A model generated the notes under the pieces. That model saw only the letters and a list, made by a program, of their open reading frames with translations, was not told the origin of the DNA and searched no databases. From assembly GCF_009796745.1 (NCBI RefSeq), contig NZ_CP047024.1, positions 4,030,001-4,094,000 on the forward strand: a stretch of DNA of 64,000 nucleotides, in the 5' to 3' direction. The first letter of the stretch is position 1, and each line of letters begins with the position of its first letter. A program made the translations under genes and the position numbers. This DNA comes from Paraglaciecola sp. L1A13 (lineage in GTDB: Bacteria; Pseudomonadota; Gammaproteobacteria; Enterobacterales; Alteromonadaceae). Of this stretch, positions 56,018 to 64,000 are shown piece after piece.

Positions 56018-57727
56018 TTAGATATGATAAATTCCCTGTAACAATGATTCACTTTTCGCATCGTCCATCGGTATACCTAATAAATAACCTTGCAGTCGGT
56101 CTAAATTAAATTCTTGGCATAGGCGTAACTGATGTTCTGTTTCTATTCCCTCGGCGACAACAATAAATTCAAGTTTCTTTAGCATCAAAGCAAGTGCCTC
56201 AAATACACGTATGCGTTTGTCCGCAAGATTTCCAGTGGCTTGCATGCTTTTGTCTAATTTCACGATATCAATTGGGTAATCCATCAGGTGGGCAACGGAT
56301 GAAAAACCCATACCGAAATCATCGAGTGCAATTTTATAACCCTGTTGTGACAATAGACACAGTGTATCAGTGACTTTGATATTGTCTTTAATAAGTGCTG
56401 TTTCGGTTATCTCTAACACTATCTTGCCTGGCGACACTAAATATTCTTCCGTTGCTTGGTTCAATTCTGTCGGTAAATCAATATCTTGTAGTTGAACTGG
56501 TGATATATTGATAGACATAGTCAGCTGTGGATCGAATTGTTGATGCCATTTTGATAGCTGGCAAATAGCAGTTTTGATTACCCATTGTCCGATGGGATTA
56601 ATCAGTTTGCTTTGTTCTGCGATAGGAATAAATTCATCGGGCGTATAAATAGGATCGGTGTTTGGCCAACGAATAAGTGCTTCGAAACCGAGTAACGTAT
56701 TCTTTTTGGCACAAAATAGCGGTTGATAAAAAAGTCGGAACAACGTGTTTTCTAGGTGACGATTTAATTCATTTTGAATCAAAAAACGTAGATTAAACTC
56801 GGTTTGAAAATGGGGTTGGTAAAAACTAATGCTATTTTTACCGTTTTGCTTCGCGCGATACATGGCAATATCCGCGCATTTTAATAACGCTTGGGCGTCT
56901 GCTGAATCATCAGGACAAAGCGCTACGCCAATACTGACACCGCATGCGACTTCTTTACCGTTTAAATCAAACGGTGTTTTAAAAGAATCTAGAATACGGC
57001 TGGCTATTCGATTAACCTCCCCCGGAGACGAAATACTGCCAATAATAATGGCGAATTCATCTCCGCCGAGCCGAGCAAACCCTTCATTGCAGCGTAAACA
57101 GGCACGTATTCTATCGACTGACTGTTTAAGTACGTCATCTCCCGCATCATGTCCCATAGTGTCGTTAACATGCTTGAAGTTATCTAAGTCTAACGCCAAC
57201 AGTGCGACCTTATGCTGAGTACGCTTGTTGTTGGTAATCATGATTTTCAGTGTTTCTTCAAAATGATACCGATTGGACAACCCCGTAAGCGTGTCTTTTT
57301 CCGCCATCTTCTTTACAGCCAAGTAGCTGTAATGCATACGCTGTTCAATTTCAAAGCGTTTGTTTGCATGCAGTATTGCTTTTTCAAGTTTACTTAAGGA
57401 AATTTCATTTTTTGACAGGAAATCTTGGGCCCCGGCCTCAATGCAATCTAATGCTAAAGAGGTTTCTTCCGAGGCACTTATCATAATAATAGCGGTATTA
57501 CCCATGTCTGGTTTAGCACGCAGATCAATCAGCATCTCAATGCCATCTACTTCAGGCATCTTACAATCGAGTAAAACAACATCAAAATGGCGTTCATTAA
57601 GCAGTTTCAGTCCTTGTGCAACAGATGTGGCCTCTTCAATTTCATGGAACGAATCACTTGATGCATTAAGCGTTCTTTTAACGAGTCGTCTGTCAACGAC
57701 GTCATCATCTACAATCAACACTTTCAT
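56018..57727 (-). CDS. Response regulator with GGDEF and EAL domains
   Basis: 569 aa. Receiver (1-120) with phosphoacceptor Asp54 (VVLLDCKMPEVDG), GGDEF domain (about 140-300) with intact GGDEF at 221-225, and EAL domain (about 320-565) with EAL at 349-351, DDFGMGFSS (469-477) and AEGIE near 525-529. The I-site position reads RCNE, not RxxD. Both catalytic domains look complete, so net synthesis or breakdown of c-di-GMP cannot be read from the sequence. It is last in a minus-strand signalling operon behind two kinases and a receiver, which probably feed it. Same domain order as the protein at 40676-42448 but only distantly similar. Confidence 0.9.
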   Translation of the reverse strand: MKVLIVDDDVVDRRLVKRTLNASSDSFHEIEEATSVAQGLKLLNERHFDVVLLDCKMPEVDGIEMLIDLRAKPDMGNTAIIMISASEETSLALDCIEAGAQDFLSKNEISLSKLEKAILHANKRFEIEQRMHYSYLAVKKMAEKDTLTGLSNRYHFEETLKIMITNNKRTQHKVALLALDLDNFKHVNDTMGHDAGDDVLKQSVDRIRACLRCNEGFARLGGDEFAIIIGSISSPGEVNRIASRILDSFKTPFDLNGKEVACGVSIGVALCPDDSADAQALLKCADIAMYRAKQNGKNSISFYQPHFQTEFNLRFLIQNELNRHLENTLFRLFYQPLFCAKKNTLLGFEALIRWPNTDPIYTPDEFIPIAEQSKLINPIGQWVIKTAICQLSKWHQQFDPQLTMSINISPVQLQDIDLPTELNQATEEYLVSPGKIVLEITETALIKDNIKVTDTLCLLSQQGYKIALDDFGMGFSSVAHLMDYPIDIVKLDKSMQATGNLADKRIRVFEALALMLKKLEFIVVAEGIETEHQLRLCQEFNLDRLQGYLLGIPMDDAKSESLLQGIYHI

Positions 57728-57782
57728 CTCGCAACCTCAACTTAATTTAACAACCTTGATAATAGCCAAGTCCTAAGGCTAG

Positions 57783-57803
57783 GGCGTTTTTTATTAAAAC
57801 GCC
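57783..57803. terminator. Hairpin between kinase and REC-GGDEF-EAL genes
   Basis: GGCGTTTT (57783-57790) pairs with AAAACGCC (57796-57803) around TTATT. There is no T tract beyond the stem, so this may be a weak or attenuating terminator within the operon. Confidence 0.35.
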
Positions 57804-57810
57804 TCCCTGT

Positions 57811-59340
57811 TCACTGTTTGGGTTTCGGCCAAAATACTTTAAACGTCGTGCCTTCAATACCATCTGAATCTATTTCAATTTTGCCACCGAATTGATTTAA
57901 GTGCTTCATCACAACAGCCAGCCCAACACCACTTCCTTCTAGTTCATCTCTAGATTTGAGCGTTTGAAAAAGCTGAAAAACACGCTCAAAATATTTAGGC
58001 GCAATCCCTGGGCCATTATCTGTAATATGGATCTCGTAATAATGTTGGCTAGTCTGGCAACTAACTTTCACAAGGCCTTTTTCTTTGTCGTTATGTTTAA
58101 TGGCATTGCCGACTAAATTTAAAATAATTGTTTTAAACGGAACTGAGGGCACAACTAATTCTGCCGGTTCAACTGTAATGGTAAATTGCTCGGGCACATC
58201 GAGTAATGGCGTGATGTCTTCCACAAGCTTTGAAAGTTCAAGGCTCACTGCAGGTGTATCTACTCTGCCAATCCTGGCAAATGAAAGTAAATCTTCGAGT
58301 AAGGAATGCATTCTATCCGCTCTATTGACTACCAGATGCAGATTTTCAAGCGACTCTGACGGTAAAATATCTTGGCAGTCTTCTGCTATCCAGCCCAATA
58401 AACGACGAATAGCGATCAAAGGGGATTTAAGATCGTGAGACGCGATATTGGTGAAATCATCAAGGTCGCTATTGGCTACTTTTAATTGCCGAATAAGGTT
58501 TTCACGTTCCGTTACATCTCGGCGAATACACAAAATATACGGCTTACCATTTTCATCTTCAAATCGACGCTTAATCGTTTCGAAAACCATTCTGCTTCCG
58601 TCAGAATTGTAGATGTCTTCAGTAACAACGCACTCCCCTTTTTCAAACGCGATTTTATCTTGCTCAAAAAATTGATTAGCTTCGCCTTCGTCAAACTCCT
58701 CAGTAGCGGTGAATCCAATTATCTTGTTGCGCAAGCCCTTAGGGAAAATCGACATAAACGGTTCGTTGGCGTAGACCATTTTGAAATCGGTATCTTTAAC
58801 AAAGATCCAGTCATGGTTGTGTTTCGAAATAAGAAGATGTAGCTCACGAGATTTAGCCGCTTGCAAGATATATTTATGTTGCACAATATGGTTTGTTACA
58901 TCACGCTGAAGCACCGTCATAACGGCCTGTTCTTTTGCCGTTAACTGGCCCCCTTTAGAACGAAAAAACTCTAGGTAACCAAAGCTCAAACCTGATGGCA
59001 ACATAACTGGAGATACCACGCGACTTATCCCAGTGCCTAATAGTGATTGCCCTCTGGTCACACTGCTAATTAAATCAGATGACTCCCCATTATCTCGTTG
59101 TAAATCAAGTAACGAAATTTGCGCTGCTAGTGCTGTATTCAATTCGCCATTTTGTGCCACTAAAACCTGCATATCTGCGTATTGACAAAAAATACGGCAA
59201 AACTGCGCGTCGAAAATAGTTAATGTTAATTCACAAATATTTTCGAGATTGAGCGCTATTCCAGGGTCTAAGTCTAATTCCCACGCATCGGTGCTCTTAT
59301 TTAACGAAGGACGTCCAACATAATTTTCGATATTGAGCAT
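57811..59340 (-). CDS. Cytoplasmic GAF-PAS sensor histidine kinase
   Basis: 509 aa, no TM segment. N-terminal GAF-like domain (about 25-150), PAS domain with PAC (about 170-275; DWIFVKDTDFKMVYANEPF, then RRDVTERENL), HisKA (about 285-355) with His302 (ASHDLKSPLIAI) and HATPase (about 400-505; N-box ILNLVGNAIKHND, DNGPGIAP, GSGVGLAVV). This HDLKSPL type is the bacteriophytochrome-like HisKA group. It follows the single receiver by 28 bp and precedes the REC-GGDEF-EAL protein by about 80 bp, so it could phosphorylate either. Confidence 0.88.
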   Translation of the reverse strand: MLNIENYVGRPSLNKSTDAWELDLDPGIALNLENICELTLTIFDAQFCRIFCQYADMQVLVAQNGELNTALAAQISLLDLQRDNGESSDLISSVTRGQSLLGTGISRVVSPVMLPSGLSFGYLEFFRSKGGQLTAKEQAVMTVLQRDVTNHIVQHKYILQAAKSRELHLLISKHNHDWIFVKDTDFKMVYANEPFMSIFPKGLRNKIIGFTATEEFDEGEANQFFEQDKIAFEKGECVVTEDIYNSDGSRMVFETIKRRFEDENGKPYILCIRRDVTERENLIRQLKVANSDLDDFTNIASHDLKSPLIAIRRLLGWIAEDCQDILPSESLENLHLVVNRADRMHSLLEDLLSFARIGRVDTPAVSLELSKLVEDITPLLDVPEQFTITVEPAELVVPSVPFKTIILNLVGNAIKHNDKEKGLVKVSCQTSQHYYEIHITDNGPGIAPKYFERVFQLFQTLKSRDELEGSGVGLAVVMKHLNQFGGKIEIDSDGIEGTTFKVFWPKPKQ

Positions 59341-59368
59341 GGGGTTTCCTTTTAGCTAAACATCTGCA

Positions 59369-59785
59369 TTAACGAAGCGCTTCAATTGTTTCTTTAAGAA
59401 AATCAATCGTTAATTCACCTTTTACTAAAAATCCCCTAACAAAATCGTATTTAAATGCGCGCGCCTTATCTTCAGCTCTTTCAGACGAAGAGTACATAGT
59501 GACCACACAAGCTGACAATTCTAAGTGCGTTCTGATCTTAGAAAACTCTTCCAGAAAATCAAACCCATTAACAATCGGCATATTGATATCCAAAAAGATA
59601 ATCACAGGAGGGAAGTCATCGGGATAGCGTTTTCTATTATTTTCGTAATCTTGCAAAAAAACCAATGCCGTCGCGCCATCGTCTTTTTCAAAAATGCTCT
59701 CGACGCCTAACGTTTTTAATTGGCGCTTAAGAATATATCTATCTAATTCGCTATCATCAACGATAAGAACATTAACTCGTTTCAT
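59369..59785 (-). CDS. Single-domain response regulator (Rcp1-like)
   Basis: 138 aa, receiver domain only. The acidic pocket is VDDSE (10-14), phosphoacceptor Asp66 (IIFLDINMPIVNGFDFL), the conserved Thr/Ser position is in VVTMYSSS, and Lys follows in FLVKGE. Such receivers commonly act with the HDLKxPL class of kinases as phosphate shuttles. Its ATG overlaps the stop of the upstream kinase by one base (TAATG), so it is translationally coupled to it. Confidence 0.9.
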   Translation of the reverse strand: MKRVNVLIVDDSELDRYILKRQLKTLGVESIFEKDDGATALVFLQDYENNRKRYPDDFPPVIIFLDINMPIVNGFDFLEEFSKIRTHLELSACVVTMYSSSERAEDKARAFKYDFVRGFLVKGELTIDFLKETIEALR

Positions 59786-61236
59786 TAACTTACCTGCTTA
59801 GGAATATTGATTTTAAAGTGGGTGCCCAGTTCAGACGTTTGCATAAGTATGGTTCCATTTAAATAATCCACATGCTTTTTAACAATCGCTAACCCTAAGC
59901 CTGAACCGAAACTAATCTTTGGATGAAACCGTTTAAACATTTGAAAAACCTCATTATGGCGGTTCATTGGAATGCCAATTCCGTTATCTTGCACACTTAA
60001 CTGGTAACTATCGGTTTTTTCTGAGAGAGACACCTTAACGTATGGCTTTTCTACTTTATCTTCATCACGGTATTTAAAGGCGTTAGATATCAAATTTTCT
60101 AATATCTGAACGACCCTGACTTTATCGCTAATAAAAGGGTGTTCAAGGCAGACATGGCAATTAATTGCATCTTTATGTAATTCGATGACACTTGATAAAC
60201 GTTGCTGAATGTCATCAATTACCGGTATAAGCTCAATCTCAGTCACATTGCCATCCAAGCTGTCAATTTCCGTTAGAGACAAAATACTGACCACCAAGTC
60301 CTCTAACTTTTCCATTTGCCCATGGATTTTCTGCGCATCTTCAATGGCACTGGTAAGTAGACCACTTTGAATATCTTCAACGATAAATCGGGTCAACAGC
60401 TTTGACGAACTAAGAGGGGCTTTTAAATCATGAGAGGCACGATACGCAAATTGAGCTAGCTCGGCATTGGCCTGCGTCAGACTCTCGGTTCGTTGATCAA
60501 CTAACTTTTCAAGTTTTTGATTAACTTCTGCTACTAACATTTCATTGGCCAAGCGCTCTCTGGCTGCCAGTAACAAAGTTTGTAATTCCCCGCTAACATG
60601 TTTATCAATGTCTTCAGATAAATTTTTATCATCCGAGTTTCTTTCGAGTAAGTTGATCGCTTTACGAATGGAGCTTGATATGCTTTTCGACATATAGCCG
60701 ATAGAGATAATATTGAACATTGAAATGATAATGATGATAGGGATCATGGTGCGCATTAAAAACGAAACCGTATCCGAAACAGGTTTTTCAAATTGCTGTG
60801 AATGCAGAATGAATATGTTTTCAAATTCTTTAAGCTGACTCAGTAACTGTTCGCGTGTTATTTGCTGGTTTTCAAAGCTAGCGACAGCTAGCAAAGCGCG
60901 ATTAGCCTGTTTTATATCCTCATGGCAAATATCAATGGCAGAATAAGTACCGATTTGACGCATAATAAATACATTGATGAAATTTATTTTTTTAATACAA
61001 TCAATAGGTTGTTGCCGAATATCGGTAATTACTCTTTTAGTCTCAAGCACATCAAGCTGTATTTTATTTTCAAGCGCTAAAATATTGTCGCTAAACTGAC
61101 TAATATATTTCAAGTGCAGCAAATTTAATTGATGAAACTGCGCGCCTTTAGATATTTCAAATACCGACAAAAGCGTGATAGATATTTCGAAGACGGTTAA
61201 TACGACTATGAGCTTTAGCTTACTGGAGATGTTCAT
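59785..61236 (-). CDS. Membrane sensor histidine kinase
   Basis: 483 aa. TM helices at about 9-26 and 163-182 enclose a helical periplasmic sensor of about 135 residues that contains two Cys (80 and 104). A linker and coiled coil (about 215-262) lead to HisKA with His269 (RASHDLKAPLSS) and HATPase (N-box ILENLISNAFKYRDED, DNGIGIP, GSGLGLAIV). The kinase core is intact and of the same HDLKxPL class as the second kinase in the operon. The receiver gene follows with a one-base overlap. The ligand is unknown. Confidence 0.88.
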   Translation of the reverse strand: MNISSKLKLIVVLTVFEISITLLSVFEISKGAQFHQLNLLHLKYISQFSDNILALENKIQLDVLETKRVITDIRQQPIDCIKKINFINVFIMRQIGTYSAIDICHEDIKQANRALLAVASFENQQITREQLLSQLKEFENIFILHSQQFEKPVSDTVSFLMRTMIPIIIIISMFNIISIGYMSKSISSSIRKAINLLERNSDDKNLSEDIDKHVSGELQTLLLAARERLANEMLVAEVNQKLEKLVDQRTESLTQANAELAQFAYRASHDLKAPLSSSKLLTRFIVEDIQSGLLTSAIEDAQKIHGQMEKLEDLVVSILSLTEIDSLDGNVTEIELIPVIDDIQQRLSSVIELHKDAINCHVCLEHPFISDKVRVVQILENLISNAFKYRDEDKVEKPYVKVSLSEKTDSYQLSVQDNGIGIPMNRHNEVFQMFKRFHPKISFGSGLGLAIVKKHVDYLNGTILMQTSELGTHFKINIPKQVS

Positions 61237-61456
61237 TTTTATCTCAACTCGTATTATTTAAGGTGAGGCTAATACATTAAGTATCAACGATTTATAAGCA
61301 ATAACCTTTGTACTTTAGTCGAGTATTCTAGAATTTCTCGTTTCATGTAAATTAATCAAATATTGGGTACTTAACCGTTTTATTGGAGAAGTGGATATTA
61401 ACCTATGCAAACTTCCTGTGCATAGCGACAACAGTAAGTCTACGAATGCTAAATAG

Positions 61457-62425
61457 TCAGTTTGGTGTATGAGTCGAAAATTGTCGTTTGTTGAATTCGG
61501 CTCCGGCAATAAGAAACAGGCAAATTGATATGGCTATCATATAAATCTGATTTTCCACCGTTGGTCCTTGGGTCAATAACGCGACCATATAAGTCATTGC
61601 ACACACAAAAAACACGCTACACATCGCGCCGATCACTCCATACTTGAAGGTATAAAACACTGCCGGAAGAAGCGCCACTAATTTTACATATTGGTCATAT
61701 CCATCATGAAAAATGGTTAAGAAAAAATATCCACTGAGCAAAAATAGCCAAACAACAGTGCACTGCCCGGCAGCAGCCACTGATTGTTCATCAAAATGAA
61801 ATAATAATTTTTGTGTGAGTAACACCAGTGGAAATATAAAGAAAATACCAACTAAATCACCTAAAGCCATATTGGTGATGTTTTGTATTAAATTTATTGC
61901 CACATGTGGATCATCCAACGCCCTTCTTCCAACAAACAACGTTGCATTAGTGATACTCGTCACAATAAAAAGCACGAGCAACGCACAGGCGTTGTTGATG
62001 GAAGTAAGCACGTGGGTGCCAAAACGCTTTCGATATTGCCATATCAAAAAGATAAAACTAAATGGATAGAGTACAAAGTGTGTGACATACCAGATTAAAG
62101 ACTCAGGATAAAATACAGGAGATGACAGCCATCCACCGCTGTGAAAAAACAGCAAAAACGCGATGCGATCGATAACGAATAGGTAGGGCCAACTGCGAAT
62201 GGGAGAAAATAAGAAAACACAAATACGTAAACCGGCAGGTAAATACCAGCTAACAACATTCGGTATCAACTCCAATTGGGCACTGACTACCCACAAGCAA
62301 TTAAACGCTACGGCATAAAGCACACCTAAAAAACTATACTTTATCCAAGGTTGGTCCATTAACATAAATACCAAATCACTATTTCCACTGTCTCTATATA
62401 TACGTTTAATTCGATAACAATTCAT
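61457..62425 (-). CDS. Stand-alone MASE1-like integral membrane sensor protein
   Basis: 322 aa, about eight hydrophobic segments and nothing else. Features recall the MASE1 sensory domain: an N-terminal WYLPAGLRICVFLF helix, the YPESLIWYVTHFVLYP region, and MALGDLVGIFFIFPLVLL with the polar residues typical of the last third. MASE1 is normally fused to a GGDEF or kinase module; here the protein ends soon after the last helix (FNKRQFSTHTPN). It lies about 220 bp upstream of the membrane kinase in the same orientation. The start is uncertain: ATG at 62425 is used, but Met21 or Met23 would also leave the helices intact. Confidence 0.65.
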   Translation of the reverse strand: MNCYRIKRIYRDSGNSDLVFMLMDQPWIKYSFLGVLYAVAFNCLWVVSAQLELIPNVVSWYLPAGLRICVFLFSPIRSWPYLFVIDRIAFLLFFHSGGWLSSPVFYPESLIWYVTHFVLYPFSFIFLIWQYRKRFGTHVLTSINNACALLVLFIVTSITNATLFVGRRALDDPHVAINLIQNITNMALGDLVGIFFIFPLVLLTQKLLFHFDEQSVAAAGQCTVVWLFLLSGYFFLTIFHDGYDQYVKLVALLPAVFYTFKYGVIGAMCSVFFVCAMTYMVALLTQGPTVENQIYMIAISICLFLIAGAEFNKRQFSTHTPN

Positions 62426-63039
62426 TCTAAGAATATCAGCTTAATAATGCTAAAAGATGAATAAATACCGGCCAAGCAGTTTTAAAAAAGCTTTGCCGTT
62501 ATAGCTAAATGGCTAAATCGCTTTCCAACTAACGTGAAGCACGCCCCTTCCCGAGCATTCCTTGTGGTAATCCGTATTAAACAAACCAATAAATAAAATT
62601 GGTAAACCATAATTGACTAACCACTGCCAAATTGGTTACATTATTGTTAATGAATTTACGCATTTATGTTGACACAGAAATCTGAAATACACTTACTTGA
62701 TGGGTAATAACACTCATTTAACGGTTTGCGCGATAGGCTTGGTGGCGTATTCAGTGTGACACTGGCTCGCTGCTTATTCTGTTAGATATGTCATCAATGA
62801 TTAATTGAATTACGTGGTTATCAGTAACGATGAAATATTTGCTACAAGGTTGATATGCAGATTAACGCTCTCGTTTACTGTTTGCATCACACTTAGCTTT
62901 TAGTTGAAAAATTCAGCGTGTTTTCTAACAAAAATAGCTTTCGCTTTCATCGTAACGCTTTGTAATTAGGCGTTATATCTTCATTTAATTATGCAAAAGA
63001 GCAACATTTAAAAATAATACCTTAATCAAGGGGAGTGAA
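62426..63039. other. Intergenic region upstream of the alginate lyase gene
   Basis: About 610 bp between divergent genes, so it should carry two promoters. I see no open frame with coding character, no RNA gene and no clear -35/-10 pair. A six-base inverted repeat TAACGC/GCGTTA lies near 62952-62975, but nothing further supports a specific role. Confidence 0.5.
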
Positions 63040-64000
63040 ATGAAATCAATAACTAAAACAGTTGCTTGCACATTTTTACTGACCAGTACTTTTTGTTCAA
63101 TGGGATCAAAAAGTGCAATCGTGGATGATATTACCCCAATGCCAGTTTCACACAGTGCTTTAGCGCAAGGTGTGTTACTCGGTAAAATTACACTGCTTGA
63201 TCCTAGTAAACCTCCCAGTGGAAATTTTGATTTACTAGATTGGAGTTTAACGCTTCCCACTGATCTCAATAAAGACCTAAAAGCTGACATTATTTACGAA
63301 AAACCCTTAAGTAATAATTTTGAATTGAAGCCTCTTTTTTATACGGCTATTGATGGTGGAATGGTATTCGCGTGTCCTAATGTGGGGGCAAAAACATCTA
63401 AAAATACTAAGTATGTGCGCACTGAACTTCGGGAAATGCTCAGGCGTGGTAATAGTCGGGTAAAAGCGCAGGGCATTACGGGAAATAATTGGGTTTTTGC
63501 TGACGCTCATGGTTCAGTTAAACGAAAAGCAGGGGCAGTTGAAGGTAGTTTAGAAGCGACCTTAGCCGTCAATCGCGTATCAACAACCGGTGAAGAGAAA
63601 ATGGTAGGCCGAGTGATAATAGGTCAAATTCATGGTACCGATGACGAACCGATTAAACTTTATTATCGAAAATTGCCCAACAATGAATATGGTTCAATCT
63701 ACTTTGCTCACGAAATTAATGGTGGTGATGACAGTTGGATAAACCTCATTGGTTCACGTTCCCATACCTTAGCCGATCCTAGGGAAGGCATTAAATTAAA
63801 TGAAAAATTTAGCTATAAAATTTCCGTAGAAAATAGCGTGTTGTTTGTCACTCTTATAAGAGAGGGCAAATCCAATATAAATAAACAGTTTGATATGAGT
63901 GCGAGCGGCTACGGTAAGAGTAATCAATATATGTATTTTAAAGCGGGGGTTTATAATCAGAATAATGGCGGCGATCCCAAAGATTACGTACAAGCTACTT
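63040..64000 (+). CDS. Secreted PL7 alginate lyase (partial, cut by window end)
   Basis: The reading frame opens at an ATG behind GGGGAG and stays open to the window end (320 codons seen). A signal peptide of about 26 residues ends at SKSA. The alginate_lyase2 (PL7) beta-jelly-roll follows with all three active-site strands: RTELRE at 127-132, QIH at 196-198 and YFKAGVYNQ at 299-307, supplying the expected Arg, Gln, His and Tyr. The enzyme should cleave alginate by beta-elimination outside the cytoplasm. The last motif is usually close to the C-terminus, so little of the domain is missing. Whether it is endo- or exolytic, or prefers M or G blocks (QIH is often linked to G or MG), cannot be fixed here. 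Confidence 0.9.
   Translation, partial: MKSITKTVACTFLLTSTFCSMGSKSAIVDDITPMPVSHSALAQGVLLGKITLLDPSKPPSGNFDLLDWSLTLPTDLNKDLKADIIYEKPLSNNFELKPLFYTAIDGGMVFACPNVGAKTSKNTKYVRTELREMLRRGNSRVKAQGITGNNWVFADAHGSVKRKAGAVEGSLEATLAVNRVSTTGEEKMVGRVIIGQIHGTDDEPIKLYYRKLPNNEYGSIYFAHEINGGDDSWINLIGSRSHTLADPREGIKLNEKFSYKISVENSVLFVTLIREGKSNINKQFDMSASGYGKSNQYMYFKAGVYNQNNGGDPKDYVQAT

Noticed and set aside
62946..62976. Integron attC-like site (TAACGC to GCGTTA)
   Set aside because: The expected RYYYAAC and GTTRRRY core boxes are not both present, and there is no integrase or cassette context.

Overview
The window is chromosomal DNA of a marine gammaproteobacterium. The best fit is an Alteromonadaceae member (Alteromonas, Glaciecola or Paraglaciecola type). 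This rests on a complete canonical dcw cluster, moderate GC, an alginate lyase, a De Ley-Doudoroff-type galactose gene set and many c-di-GMP proteins. I saw no rRNA, tRNA, insertion sequence, integrase or CRISPR array.

Layout. (1) 1-4460: a short unassigned stretch, a hypothetical gene, then ribokinase, nucleoside hydrolase, 5-formyl-THF cyclo-ligase and ribose-5-phosphate isomerase. Nucleoside-derived ribose could pass through these to the pentose phosphate pool. (2) 4549-5634: an orphan two-TM sensor with a duplicated helical module and no output domain. (3) 5660-28242, minus strand: the division and cell-wall cluster mraZ-rsmH-ftsL-ftsI-murE-murF-mraY-murD-ftsW-murG-murC-ddl-ftsQ-ftsA-ftsZ-lpxC, an M23 peptidase in the secM position, secA and mutT. 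Most genes overlap by 1-11 bp. Three 10-bp MraZ-type repeats precede mraZ, and a fully consensus sigma70 promoter precedes lpxC. (4) 28640-34795, plus strand: a sugar-catabolic operon (SDR, DgoK, SMP-30 lactonase, FadR/GntR regulator, glycerol kinase, aldose 1-epimerase) suited to galactose plus glycerol. (5) 34827-37192, minus strand: a DUF2167 membrane protein and a secreted beta-sandwich protein resembling the non-catalytic parts of sialate O-acetylesterases.

(6) 37643-55668, minus strand, is the most unusual region. A module of one secreted S8 subtilase plus one beta-propeller/Y_Y_Y membrane sensor is present twice in tandem. Both subtilases end in a near-perfect hexapeptide tandem repeat (WDEAFM; 10 and 9 units) and a shared terminal NQENFM-LQE. 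The two sensors are close paralogs in their sensing halves but differ in output: one is a diguanylate cyclase, the other a hybrid histidine kinase with receiver and Hpt domains. The hybrid kinase overlaps a REC-GGDEF-EAL gene, which overlaps a sigma54 activator with a degenerate GGDEF domain. The activator's last Fis-type helix-turn-helix is out of frame after a run of six A's.

(7) 56018-62425, minus strand: a second signalling operon with a stand-alone MASE1-like membrane protein, a histidine kinase, a single-domain receiver, a GAF-PAS histidine kinase and a REC-GGDEF-EAL protein. This looks like a phosphorelay ending in c-di-GMP control. (8) 63040-64000: a secreted PL7 alginate lyase cut by the window end.

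All calls come from reading motifs, overlaps and repeats in the sequence. No database search was run.
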